From Phytophthora sp. 'mugwort' (taxonomy: Eukaryota > Oomycota > Peronosporomycetes > Peronosporales > Peronosporaceae), in NCBI GenBank assembly GCA_033558025.1, contig JAUCEF010000043.1, forward strand, positions 1 through 49,642: a stretch of DNA of 49,642 nucleotides, written 5' to 3'. Below are positions 32,760 to 42,253 of the stretch, in pieces. The translations under genes were made by a program, and so were the position numbers. Below the pieces are notes generated by a model. That model worked only from the letters and a program-made list of their open reading frames with translations. It was not told where the DNA came from and made no database searches. The first letter of the stretch is position 1, and every line of letters begins with the position of its first letter.

Positions 32760-33170
32760 ATTAGTTTTATTTAAAAATTTCATTCTTAAAAAAAAAATAA
32801 TTCAATTATTTTTATAATATAAATAATAAAATTTAAATTTTTTAAGAAATAATAAATTAAAAAAATCAATTTTTTTCAATAAATATTCTAAAAAATATAA
32901 GAAGAATGCGTTCACTTACAAATTTAATATAAATACAGAATATTATTATTGCTAATTCTATAACTTTTAATCAAGATGGTTTAACATAAGTTATTGATGA
33001 CATAAATATTTAAATAGATTAATTTTTATTAAATACTCAATAACTAAAATTAAATTAATATCAACATAGTTATAATTTAAAATCACATAATTAGTTTTTA
33101 ATTGGTAAAAATTTACATAATGTATATATTGTATATCTAGAAACCTATTTAACAAATTAAATAGGTTTTT
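32760..33170. other. Convergent non-coding region between trnR(ucu) and orf137
   Basis: This 411-nt stretch has no ORF of note and no tRNA I can fold. It lies where the plus-strand block and the minus-strand block converge. It holds an inverted copy of the cox2 upstream region (32780-32846) and, at its right end, a strong hairpin followed by a T-run. The middle part (about 32890-33100) is less A/T-simple than other spacers and could encode an unrecognised small RNA. Confidence 0.6.
32780..32846 (+). repeat. Dispersed inverted repeat, copy 1 (matches cox2 upstream region)
   Basis: From ATTCTT through the A-run, TAATTCAATTATTTTTATAA and TATAAATAATAAAATTTA, this segment matches the minus strand of 36371-36449 with few differences (an A/C or T/A change and a short gap at the TAAG). 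Confidence 0.7.
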
Positions 33171-33172
33171 TT
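33141..33172 (+). terminator. Strong hairpin plus T-run at the convergence point
   Basis: A 12-bp perfect stem AAACCTATTTAA / TTAAATAGGTTT with loop CAAA is followed on the plus strand by more T. It resembles a rho-independent terminator for the plus-strand block ending with nad6-trnR. It also abuts the stop codon of orf137 coming from the other side. Confidence 0.55.
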
Positions 33173-33584
33173 AGCCATCTTCTTTAAAAATAGAAATTAA
33201 AATTTTAATTAAATGAGTCATCATTTTTTCAAATTCTTGTGGATTATCTTTTAATAAATGTCTTGGATGAATAGTTAGTTTTAATAATTCTAATAAATTT
33301 AATCCAGCCGCCCTTTTTTCAGGTTCACGTAACATTTTTAAAACAACTTGTTTTATTTGATTGAAAGTTTCATCATCGACGATATTCCTTAAATCCTGTA
33401 ATGCAGAAACTATTGGAAAATCGCTATTGAAATAAATTAAAAAAATAGTTAAACCTAAAATAAAAAAGGCACCTATTATAAATATTATATATTTTATATA
33501 ATTTGATGTTTGTTCTTGTGATTCGTGTTTTTCAATATTATTGTTGTCATTGTTTAAGTCTATTAAAATATTTTCGATATCCAT
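33171..33584 (-). CDS. orf137, unknown single-span membrane protein
   Basis: I do not recognise this 137-residue protein. Residues 1-30 are acidic and asparagine-rich, 31-52 form one clear membrane helix (IKYIIFIIGAFFILGLTIFL), and 60-137 look like a soluble helical domain (LRNIVDDETFNQIKQVVLKM, then KRAAGLNLLELLKLTIHPR). Its amino-acid use (Gly, Ala, Arg, Pro) is richer than that of the ribosomal proteins here, and the frame is cleanly open. It lies downstream of cox1, 242 nt away, and ends against a hairpin. It may be lineage-specific or acquired. Confidence 0.7.
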   Translation of the reverse strand: MDIENILIDLNNDNNNIEKHESQEQTSNYIKYIIFIIGAFFILGLTIFLIYFNSDFPIVSALQDLRNIVDDETFNQIKQVVLKMLREPEKRAAGLNLLELLKLTIHPRHLLKDNPQEFEKMMTHLIKILISIFKEDG

Positions 33585-33737
33585 AATTATAATTTAAATT
33601 ATTTTATTAATAATTAATTTGTTATTAATTAAATTTTTATTTGATTTAATTTTTGAGATTTAATATTTTTTTTTATTTAAATTTTACTAATATTTTTTTC
33701 TCTTAAATAATATAAAAATTTTAAATTTTTATAAAAC

Positions 33738-33750
33738 ACCGTAAAACGGT
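33738..33750. repeat. Small hairpin ACCGT-AAA-ACGGT downstream of cox1
   Basis: A G+C-containing 5-bp stem in an otherwise A/T-only spacer between the cox1 stop (33827) and the orf137 start. It may mark the cox1 mRNA 3' end. Confidence 0.4.
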
Positions 33751-33826
33751 ATTAATTAAATTAAAAATTTTTAATATAATTATTAATAAAGATTAATTTA
33801 ATTATTAATAATTATAAAAATTTTTT

Positions 33827-35305
<1,479 letters not shown>

Positions 35306-35414
35306 TTATTTATATTTTTAATTTTATTTTAAATGCAAAATTATATATTTTATTTTTAAATCAAAAAAAGCGTTGGTTTTTTTAATTTTTTATTATCAAA
35401 AAAATAAATTATTT

Positions 35415-35513
35415 TTATTTATTGAAAAATTGTTTGATTTTATTAATTAATTTTTTAATATCAGTAAATAGTAATAATATTAAAAAAATTATACCAATGA
35501 TTTTAAATACCAT
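35415..35513 (-). CDS. orf32, TatA-like mini ORF between cox2 and cox1
   Basis: A 32-codon ORF: start ATG at 35511-35513, stop at 35415-35417. The product begins MVFKIIGIIFLILLLFTDIK and continues as a basic amphipathic helix (KKLINKIKQFFNK). One N-terminal membrane helix, a short hinge and an amphipathic helix is the TatA plan, and LLLF.DIKKL resembles LLLFGPKKLPEL of TatA. The FG pair is missing and no tatC is seen in this window. It could be a chance ORF. Confidence 0.25.
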   Translation of the reverse strand: MVFKIIGIIFLILLLFTDIKKLINKIKQFFNK

Positions 35514-35526
35514 AAAAATTTTTTAA

Positions 35527-36303
35527 TTATATATTAAAATCAAAATTGATTTTATTTTTTAACCAAATTAAATAATCTTCTAATGAAACAGCTTCTACAA
35601 CAATAGGCATAAATCCATGATTTACTCCACAAATTTCACTACATTGTCCATAAAAAACACCTTCACGTTTAATAAACATTGATGTTTGATTTAAACGACC
35701 AGGACAAGCATCTAATTTTATACCTAATGAAGGTATTGCCCATGAATGTAAAACATCTGAAGCAGTAATTAATACTCGAATATGACTATTAGTTGGAACA
35801 ACCACACGATTATCAACTTCTAAAATTCTAAATTGACCTATTGCTAAATCATCTTCTTGAATCATATAACTATCAAAAATTAAAGGTTCATCAGAAAATT
35901 CTAAATTATCTGAATATTCATAACTCCAATACCATTGACTACCAATTACTTTTAAAGTAATAATAGGATCAATTACTTCATCCATTGAATATAATAAAGC
36001 AAAAGATGGAATAGCTACCGTTAATAAAATTAAGGCTGGAATAGAAGTCCAAATAATTTCAATAGTAGCACCATGTACAATTGTTGCTGGAATTTTATTT
36101 TTTTTTTCATCAAAAAGAGTAATAACTCTAAATAACATCCAACAAACAAATACAGTAATCATAATTAAAAAAAACATTAAATCATGATGAAAATTAATAA
36201 TACCTTCCATAACAGGTGTTGCTGGATCTTGAAAACCTAATTGCCAAGGTTCAGCCATATCTAAAAAAGTGAATTGATTATTTATATAATTTATTATTGT
36301 CAT
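35527..36303 (-). CDS. cox2: Cytochrome c oxidase subunit 2 (cox2)
   Basis: CuA-carrying subunit of complex IV, 258 residues. It has two N-terminal helices, the aromatic [11 protein letters not shown] segment (about 122-132), and a CuA site with H186, C221, E223, C225, H229 and M232 ([13 protein letters not shown]). The start [11 protein letters not shown] leads into [14 protein letters not shown]. The 592-nt leader with a conserved motif suggests it begins a transcript cox2-orf32-cox1-orf137. Confidence 0.98.
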   Translation of the reverse strand: MTIINYINNQFTFLDMAEPWQLGFQDPATPVMEGIINFHHDLMFFLIMITVFVCWMLFRVITLFDEKKNKIPATIVHGATIEIIWTSIPALILLTVAIPSFALLYSMDEVIDPIITLKVIGSQWYWSYEYSDNLEFSDEPLIFDSYMIQEDDLAIGQFRILEVDNRVVVPTNSHIRVLITASDVLHSWAIPSLGIKLDACPGRLNQTSMFIKREGVFYGQCSEICGVNHGFMPIVVEAVSLEDYLIWLKNKINFDFNI

Positions 36304-36370
36304 AATATACTTGAAATTTATTATTTTATTTAATTTTTAATATATACAAAATTAAGAGTTTTTGAATATT

Positions 36371-36449
36371 AATATTCAAGAAAAAATATAAATTTTATTA
36401 TTTATATTGTAAAAATAATTGAATTATTTTTTTTTTTTCTTAAAGAATA
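36371..36449 (-). repeat. Dispersed inverted repeat, copy 2 (cox2 upstream region)
   Basis: The minus strand reads TATTCTTTAAGA, an A-run, TAATTCAATTATTTTTACAA, then TATAAATAATAAAATTTA. The plus strand at 32780-32846 carries nearly the same series. Confidence 0.7.
36438..36449 (-). promoter_or_regulatory. TATTCTTTAAGA motif upstream of cox2
   Basis: The 12-mer core shared with the atp9 and nad5 leaders, here about 134 nt before the cox2 ATG and at the head of the dispersed repeat. Confidence 0.4.
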
Positions 36450-36754
36450 TAAAATTTTTTAAAAATTAAAATAATTTATATTAAATAATCATATTATTTT
36501 TAAAATGTTTTTATATACAATAATAAATATTAATGTAGAATATAATAAAAATGAAATAATAATTATTTAAAGAGTATTCATTTAACGATTAATCAATAAT
36601 ATTAACTAATAAATTAAAATTATTTAATATTGAGAAAGTTTTCTTAATATAAACATTAATTAATCTGTTTATGAATATTTTTTTAGGAATAATGGAGTAA
36701 TTTTAAAATTGAATATTTATAATAATATTTTTATTTTAAACATATAAAACTATA

Positions 36755-36895
36755 TTTATTATAAAATATTATAAATCTAAATTTAAATTCCCTTTGATTA
36801 AAAAGTATTTTAAATAAAATTTTATTTTTATAACTTGAATTTAATTAATTTCAGATATTATAAAATTTTTTTGATTTATAATATTTTATAATAAA
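36755..36895. repeat. Perfect 23-bp inverted repeat beside trnW
   Basis: 36755-36777 and 36873-36895 are exact reverse complements, A/T plus one C/G at the inner end, separated by 95 nt. The outer end abuts the 3' end of trnW (36896). Confidence 0.75.
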
Positions 36896-36967
36896 CAGGA
36901 AAAATGGGACTTGAACCCATAACAATAATTTTGGAGACTATGATTTTACCAATTAAACTATTTTCCT
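36896..36967 (-). tRNA. trnW: tRNA-Trp (CCA)
   Basis: Acceptor AGGAAAA/TTTTCCT, anticodon stem ATAGT/ATTAT, loop CTCCAAA (CCA), T arm ATGGG/CCCAT. As the only Trp tRNA found, and one that reads TGG only, it fits the use of TGA as stop. Confidence 0.95.
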
Positions 36968-36992
36968 AAGACTTTTAATTTTAATTTAAGAA

Positions 36993-37613
36993 TGCTTAAA
37001 GATCTCTTCCAGACACAGGTTCCCCTACGACTACCTTGTTACGACTTCATCAAAGTTACTAACCACTTTTTAGGAATTATAATTTATTTTATAAAAATTT
37101 TAAATTATTTTATTTAAATAATTATTAAATTTTATAAAAGAATTAAAAATTATTTTAAAAACAATCAACTTCCCTGATGTGACGGGCGGTGTGTACAAAG
37201 TCCAGTAACATATTCACCGCAGCATGCTGTTCTGCGATTACTAGCGATTCCAACTTCATAAGGGCGAGTTTCAGCCCTTAATTCGAACTAAGATAATTTT
37301 TGAAGATTTGCTCCAACTTATATCATTATTGCTTCTCATTGTAATTATCATTGTAGCACGTGTGTAGCCCAACTCATAAGGGCCATGAAGACTTGACGTC
37401 ATCCCCACCTTCCATTAACCTATCATTAATTTTTTCATTAGAGTACTTTTATCTATTTATAATAAATTAGTAACTAATCATAGGGGTTGCGCTCGTTAAA
37501 GGATTTAACCAAACATTTCACAACACGAGCTGACGACAGCCATGCAACACCTGTTTTTTATATAAAAATTTTAAATAAAAATTAGCAAGAGTTGGTAAGG
37601 TTCTGCGCGTATT

Positions 37614-37645
<32 letters not shown>

Positions 37646-38515
37646 TAGACTCCCGTCAATTCCTTTGAATTTCAATCTTGCGATTATACTTTTCAGGCGG
37701 AGTGCTTAACGCGTTAGCTGTTATATCTAAAAATTCTAAATATTAGCACTCATCGTTTACAGCATGGACTACCGGGGTCTCTAATCCCGTTCGCTACCCA
37801 AGCTTTCGTTTCTCAGTGTCAGTATATACCCAGATAATTGCCTTCGCCATAGGTCTTCCTTCTATTATCAACGTATTTTATCACTCCAATAGAAATTCCA
37901 TTATCCTCTATTTATACTCCAGTTTATCAGTTTTGAAAAAATGTATAAAGTTGAGCTTTAATTTGTTTCTTTCAACTTAAAAAACTACCTACAAACCCTT
38001 TACGCCTAATCATCCCGAATAATGCTCGCTCCTCCCGTATTACCGCGGCTGCTGGCACGGGTATTAGCCGGAACTTCTTTTTTAAGTACTGTCATTTTCC
38101 TCCTTAATGAAAGAGCTTTACAACCTAATTAGCCGTCATCACCCACTCGGTATTGCTGGATCAAGCTTCCGCTCATTGTCCAAAATTCCCCACTGCTGCC
38201 TTTAAAAAAGTTTGGGCCGTGTCTCAGTCCCAATGTGGCTGATCATTCTTTCAAACCAGCTAAAGATAATAGGCTTGGTTGTCTATTAAACTACCAACTA
38301 CCATAATCTTGCGCAAACTCATCTTTTAACGTTAAAAACTTTAATTAATTTATTCAGTATTTTTATAAAAATAATTATTCTGAATTAAAAGGTAGATAAT
38401 TCACGTGTTACTCACCCGTTCGCTATGTTTTAAAAACATTCAACTTGCATGTGTTAAGCATACCGATAGCATTTATTCTGAGCCAGGATCAAACTCTATT
38501 TAAGTTTTATATTAA
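36993..38515 (-). rRNA. rns: Small subunit ribosomal RNA (rns)
   Basis: The minus-strand rRNA runs from the 5' GAGTTTGATCCTGGCTCAG near 38480-38500 to the 3' domain near 37000. In forward orientation one reads TTACCGCGGCTGCTGGCAC (530 loop complement) near 38040, the 900-region complement CCGTCAATTCCTTTGAATTT near 37652, and GACGGGCGGTGTGTACAA near 37182. Length about 1.52 kb, bacterial-like; several variable regions are replaced by A/T-rich inserts. The exact ends are estimates. Confidence 0.96.
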
Positions 38516-38868
38516 TTATTTAATATTAATTTTTAAAATAACAAATATTTAAAAATTTAATATTATAACATTCTTATATTAATTTTTGTCTTATATTGTC
38601 TTATATTGTCTTATATTGTCTTATATTGTCTTATATTGTCTTAAAGGATTAAAATTTTTTAATTTTTAAAAATTCAATTAGTTATTAATAAAAATTTCTT
38701 TGTATCACGAAAAAAAAATATTATTTTTTGAAAAGGATCCCCCCCTAAATATGTTTTTGAATTTTTTGTTGAAAAGATAAATATCTTTTTAACTTAACTA
38801 TTTAAAGATATTTTATCTTTTTATCCTTTTTTTAATTTGTTTATCCTTTTTTTTTTTTAGATCTTTAT
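38516..38868. other. Non-coding region between rns and trnY
   Basis: 353 nt upstream of the rns 5' end. It holds five exact 10-bp tandem repeats (38591-38640), an isolated C7 run near 38748, a short palindrome AAAAGATAAATATCTTTT near 38772-38789 and repeated TTTATCCTTTTTTT. No ORF or tRNA. As the leader of the rRNA it is a candidate promoter region. Confidence 0.6.
38587..38643. repeat. 10-bp tandem repeat (TTATATTGTC)n
   Basis: Five perfect units plus partial copies at both ends, about 5.7 copies, with no variation between units. Such a microsatellite can vary in copy number between molecules or strains. Confidence 0.95.
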
Positions 38869-38952
38869 TGGAGAAAGTAGGATTTGAACCTACGTAGAAA
38901 ATATTTCAACAAATTTACAGTCTGCCGCTTTTAACCACTCAGCCATTTCTCC
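38869..38952 (-). tRNA. trnY: tRNA-Tyr (GUA)
   Basis: A class II tRNA of 84 nt with a long variable arm. Acceptor GGAGAAA/TTTCTCC, loop CTGTAAA (GTA), T arm GTAGG/CCTAC. Confidence 0.94.
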
Positions 38953-38969
38953 TAAAGATATTTTAAATA

Positions 38970-39041
38970 TGTGATTAATGGGATTTGAACCCATAATATT
39001 TACTTGGAAGATAAAGGATTTACCAATTAATCTATAATCAC
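38970..39041 (-). tRNA. trnG: tRNA-Gly (UCC)
   Basis: Acceptor GTGATTA/TAATCAC, anticodon stem TTTAT/GTAAA, loop CTTCCAA (TCC), T arm ATGGG/CCCAT. Confidence 0.95.
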
Positions 39042-39102
39042 GTATATTTTTATTGTTTAAAAAATGTTTATTATTGTTTTAAAAAAGAAAAAGTGGAATA
39101 AA

Positions 39103-39663
39103 TTAATCCACTATTTCATAAGTATCAGGATCTAATCGATCGATATCATCTATACGTTCACCTGTTTCAACATCTAAATAATGAAAATATCTATATAGAT
39201 TCAGAGGATTTCCAGATCTTGTAATTTTTCTTTTTGGTGGTTTTGGTAAAGAGTCACTATCTGAATCAAAATTTAAATCAGTTGAAAAATTACTAGGAAA
39301 ATCGCTTGGGAAATTGTCGCTATCAAAAAAAAAAGCATCTAGAAATAAATAAAACAAAAAAGATAAAAAAAAAAAAACGAAAATAGTTGGCATATTATCG
39401 TCAATTCTTTTTAAAATACTTTTAGGTTTTTCTTCTTTTTTTAAAGCAGCTTCCTCAGCCTCAGTCTCTAAATCTATAAAATCTTCTAATAAAGTTATTT
39501 CAAGAGGTAAAAGAATTAAAATAAATTTAAAAATATTTTGAAAAAATTTAGGATGTATTTTTAATATATCTTGTATAATTTTATATAGATTATAAGCAAA
39601 AAATATCCTTTTAATAATGTTAAAAAAAATCATAATTTTTATAAAGAAGTAAATAAATGTCAA
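39103..39663 (-). CDS. orf186, unknown acidic membrane protein
   Basis: I do not recognise this 186-residue protein. Hydrophobic stretches lie near 1-24 and 41-58, a glutamate-rich segment at 65-79, a clear membrane helix at about 91-113, then an Asp/Ser/Phe-rich region (DSDNFPSDFPSNFSTD) and a basic stretch KPPKRKITR. The C terminus is polar and acidic (DVETGERIDDIDRLDPDTYE). It sits alone between trnG(ucc) and trnG(gcc). The composition, rich in Asp, Pro and Ser, is unlike the neighbouring ribosomal proteins, suggesting a recent or lineage-specific gene. The frame is uninterrupted, which is notable in a window with many homopolymer errors. Confidence 0.7.
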   Translation of the reverse strand: MTFIYFFIKIMIFFNIIKRIFFAYNLYKIIQDILKIHPKFFQNIFKFILILLPLEITLLEDFIDLETEAEEAALKKEEKPKSILKRIDDNMPTIFVFFFLSFLFYLFLDAFFFDSDNFPSDFPSNFSTDLNFDSDSDSLPKPPKRKITRSGNPLNLYRYFHYLDVETGERIDDIDRLDPDTYEIVD

Positions 39664-39733
39664 TACTAATATTATTCCCTAATTAAAAAATGGAAATACC
39701 AAATACTGCCTTTGGGTACATTTATTTGAATTA

Positions 39734-39805
39734 AGCAAAAAAAGGGATTTGAACCCTCAACATTAACCTTGGCAAGGTTATACTCTACCATTGAGCTATT
39801 TTTGC
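39734..39805 (-). tRNA. trnG: tRNA-Gly (GCC)
   Basis: Acceptor GCAAAAA/TTTTTGC, anticodon stem TAACC/GGTTA, loop TTGCCAA (GCC). The second glycine tRNA beside trnG(ucc) at 38970. Confidence 0.95.
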
Positions 39806-39818
39806 TAATAAATTATTT

Positions 39819-40346
39819 TTATAATAAAAATAGTGAATTTAATAATAAAAATAATTCATAATGATTTTTTGCATTTGTATGAATAGAAACATCTATTGGA
39901 GGTATATCTTTGAATTTTAAAAATTCAGTTTTTAATTCAAAAAAATCTAAAATATTTCGAATTTGAAAATTTAAAATATTTTGATTTTTAAAATTAAAAT
40001 TTATTTTAGTTAAATTTTGAAAAAGAAAAATCAAAATTTTTTCTAAAAAATTAAAAATATTTTTTTTTCTTAAAGTTATTTTACAACCTATAATTGAATT
40101 TTTTTTGATTTTTAAAAAAATATTATTTTTTTTTGATTTTGTTATTATAGGTTTTTGATTTGTTATTAATTTTAAAAGTAAAATTATATTAATTAATTTT
40201 TTTTTTTCAATATTAGCGTTTTTAAAACCAATATTTAAACATATTTTACTTATTTTAGGTATTTCAAATATATTTTTAAAATTTAATTTTGTTAAAAGAT
40301 CGTATATAGTAATATTTTGATAATGGATTTGTAAATTTTTTTTCAT
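39819..40346 (-). CDS. rpl5: Large-subunit ribosomal protein L5 (rpl5)
   Basis: 175 residues, the bacterial L5 length, 6 nt after rpl14. It contains the L5 blocks IPKISKICLNIGF (about 29-41), LLKLITNQKPIITKSKKN, a central IGCKITLRKKN and the C-terminal DIPPIDVSIHTNAKNHYE. It is lysine/isoleucine-rich like the other ribosomal proteins here. Confidence 0.93.
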   Translation of the reverse strand: MKKNLQIHYQNITIYDLLTKLNFKNIFEIPKISKICLNIGFKNANIEKKKLINIILLLKLITNQKPIITKSKKNNIFLKIKKNSIIGCKITLRKKNIFNFLEKILIFLFQNLTKINFNFKNQNILNFQIRNILDFFELKTEFLKFKDIPPIDVSIHTNAKNHYELFLLLNSLFLL

Positions 40347-40352
40347 ATATTT

Positions 40353-40725
40353 TTATAAAATATTTGAAGCTAATGCTAATATTTTGAAATTTTTTTTCTT
40401 CCGAAATTCAGAAGTAATCGGACCAAATATACGTGTTCCTAGGGGTTTATTTTGATTATTTAAAATAATTATACAATTTTTATCAAATTTTATTATATTA
40501 CCTATTGTACTTTTTTTTTGATATGTTGTATGTATAATTAAAGCTTTAAATAAATCTCCTTTAATTATTTTAATTTTTTTTTTTTTGATTTAAACGTAAT
40601 TTTTTAGCAGAAATTAAAATTGTATCCCCAATTTTTCCAATTTTTTTTTTATAAATTTTTATACATTGTCCTATTTTAATACCACTATTATCATTTACTT
40701 TTAATTTAGTTTGAATTTGAATCAT
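40353..40725 (-). CDS. rpl14: Large-subunit ribosomal protein L14 (rpl14), one frameshift
   Basis: MIQIQTKLKVNDNSGIKIG at the start and KPLGTRIFGPITSEFRKK near the end identify L14. The length, 373 nt, is one base off a multiple of three: a run of 13 A on the coding strand near 40574-40586 throws the frame, while 14 or 11 A would join the halves into about 124 residues. A homopolymer miscount is the likely cause. It lies just before rpl5, the usual order. Confidence 0.92.
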
Positions 40726-40747
40726 AAATTATATATTAATTTTAAAA

Positions 40748-40819
40748 TGATGAGAGTAGGATTTGAACCTACATCTTCAGATTATGAGCCTGATAAGTTA
40801 CCTATTACTCTATCTCATC
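40748..40819 (-). tRNA. trnM: Initiator tRNA-Met (CAU), probable
   Basis: Acceptor GATGAGA/TCTCATC, loop CTCATAA (CAT), T arm GTAGG/CCTAC. The anticodon arm TCAGGCTCATAATCTGA with the following AGATG closely follows bacterial and plant mitochondrial initiator tRNAs, so I assign it as fMet. Confidence 0.9.
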
Positions 40820-40837
40820 TTATATTTTCTTCCTTTT

Positions 40838-40912
40838 TCGGAAGAAAAGGATTTGAACCTTTGATCTTCTGTTCCCAAAACAGACGCATTAGCCAGACTA
40901 TGCTACCTTCCG
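40838..40912 (-). tRNA. trnP: tRNA-Pro (UGG)
   Basis: Acceptor CGGAAGG/TCTTCCG, anticodon stem TCTGT/ACAGA, loop TTTGGGA (TGG). Confidence 0.94.
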
Positions 40913-40924
40913 TTTAAAGATAAT

Positions 40925-40996
40925 TAATGATGGTAGGATTTGAACCTACAACATTAGGATTATGATTCCCACGCTCTACCATTAAACTACATCATC
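40925..40996 (-). tRNA. trnM: tRNA-Met (CAU), elongator, probable
   Basis: Acceptor GATGATG/CATCATT, anticodon stem TGGGA/TCCTA, loop ATCATAA (CAT). One of three CAU tRNAs; the other two look like initiator and Ile(CAU), leaving this as elongator Met. Confidence 0.85.
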
Positions 40997-41020
40997 TTAT
41001 TAATACTTTATTAATAAAAT

Positions 41021-41109
41021 AAGTCGAAGTGGGATTTGAACCCACGAGTTAATAAATTAACTGATAGTTTAGCAAACTACTGCCTTAAACCTGACTTGGC
41101 TATTCGACC
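41021..41109 (-). tRNA. trnS: tRNA-Ser (GCU)
   Basis: A class II tRNA of 89 nt with a long variable arm. Acceptor GGTCGAA/TTCGACT, anticodon stem GTAGT/ACTAT, loop TTGCTAA (GCT). It reads AGY codons; the tRNA for UCN serine is not found in the window. Confidence 0.94.
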
Positions 41110-41121
41110 TAAAATATAAAA

Positions 41122-41193
41122 CTTCTTTGATAGGATTTGAACCTACAACCTAATGGTTAACAGCCATTTGCTCTACCGTTGAGCTACAAAGAA
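41122..41193 (-). tRNA. trnN: tRNA-Asn (GUU)
   Basis: Acceptor TTCTTTG/CAAAGAA, anticodon stem AATGG/CCATT, loop CTGTTAA (GTT). It is adjacent to the rnl 3' end. Confidence 0.95.
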
Positions 41194-41216
41194 ATAATTA
41201 TATTTTAATTTTTAAA

Positions 41217-41503
41217 ACTTTTAGTATTTTTAAGCTAAATATTTTACAATACTTATACTTAAAACCTATTAATGTAATCATCTTTTACAGTTTTTATATG
41301 AAAAATTTTTAAGAATGGTTTCTTACTTAGATGCTTTCAGTAATTATCCAAAATAAATTTAGCTACTCGGCTATGCCTCTCAACAACCGATACACCAGAG
41401 ATTTACCCTTCTCGGTCCTCTCGTACTAGAGTTAGATTCTTGCATTTTTCAAAATATCTATAGAAGATAGGAACCAAACTGTCTCACGACGTTCTAAACC
41501 CAA

Positions 41504-41543
<40 letters not shown>

Positions 41544-41621
41544 AACCTTCTTCAGCTCCAGGATGTGATGAGTCGACATCGAGGTGCCAAACGACTCCGT
41601 CGATAGGAGCTCTTAGGAGTC

Positions 41622-41664
<43 letters not shown>

Positions 41665-42100
41665 AATCTTTCCACAAAGAATTATCGGATCACTATGACC
41701 GACTTTCGTCCCTGTTTGATATGTCTATCTTACAGTCAAGCAAGCTTTTACCATTATGCTCTACAATTGATAATATTATCCAATTTGAGCTTACCTTTGT
41801 ACACCTCCGTTACTCTTTAGGAGGTGACCGCCCCAGTCAAACTACCAACCATACAATGTCTATTTAAAAAATATTAGTTATTTATTTTAATAAGAGTGGT
41901 ATTTCAAGAATATCTATACAATTTACTAGCGTAAAGGTTTAAAAGATTACCACTTATACTACACATATTAGATAAAATAACAATATAAAGATGTAGTAAA
42001 GGTTCACGGGGTCTTTCCGTCTAACTATAGAAAATCCGCATCTTCACGGATAATTCAAATTCACTGAGTCTATATTGGAGACAGCGGGGATGTCGTTACA

Positions 42101-42157
<57 letters not shown>

Positions 42158-42215
42158 GAGTTACGGCCGCCGTTTACTGGGACTTCCATTTAATGCGCAA
42201 ACATTTCCTTTTAAT

Positions 42216-42253
<38 letters not shown>

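Larger units (their letters stand above)
36304..36895. other. Long non-coding region between trnW and cox2
   Basis: The largest gene-free stretch (592 nt). It contains the TATTCTTTAAGA motif, the second copy of the dispersed repeat shared with 32780-32846, and a perfect 23-bp inverted repeat around 95 nt next to trnW. No credible ORF or tRNA was found. Such a control-like region could hold a promoter or a replication start. Confidence 0.6.

Noticed and set aside
36304..36895. A hidden trnL or trnC in the largest spacer
   Set aside because: I looked on both strands for a T arm with TTCAAAT or TTCGAAT flanked by stems and for a matching acceptor, and found none.
38587..38643. CRISPR-like array
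   Set aside because: Units are contiguous 10-mers without spacers. The orf250 repeats are likewise contiguous coding repeats.
40711..40917. 68-codon plus-strand ORF
   Set aside because: It lies across the rpl14 start, trnM and trnP in antisense. The GFEPTS-like peptides are the reverse complement of tRNA T arms.
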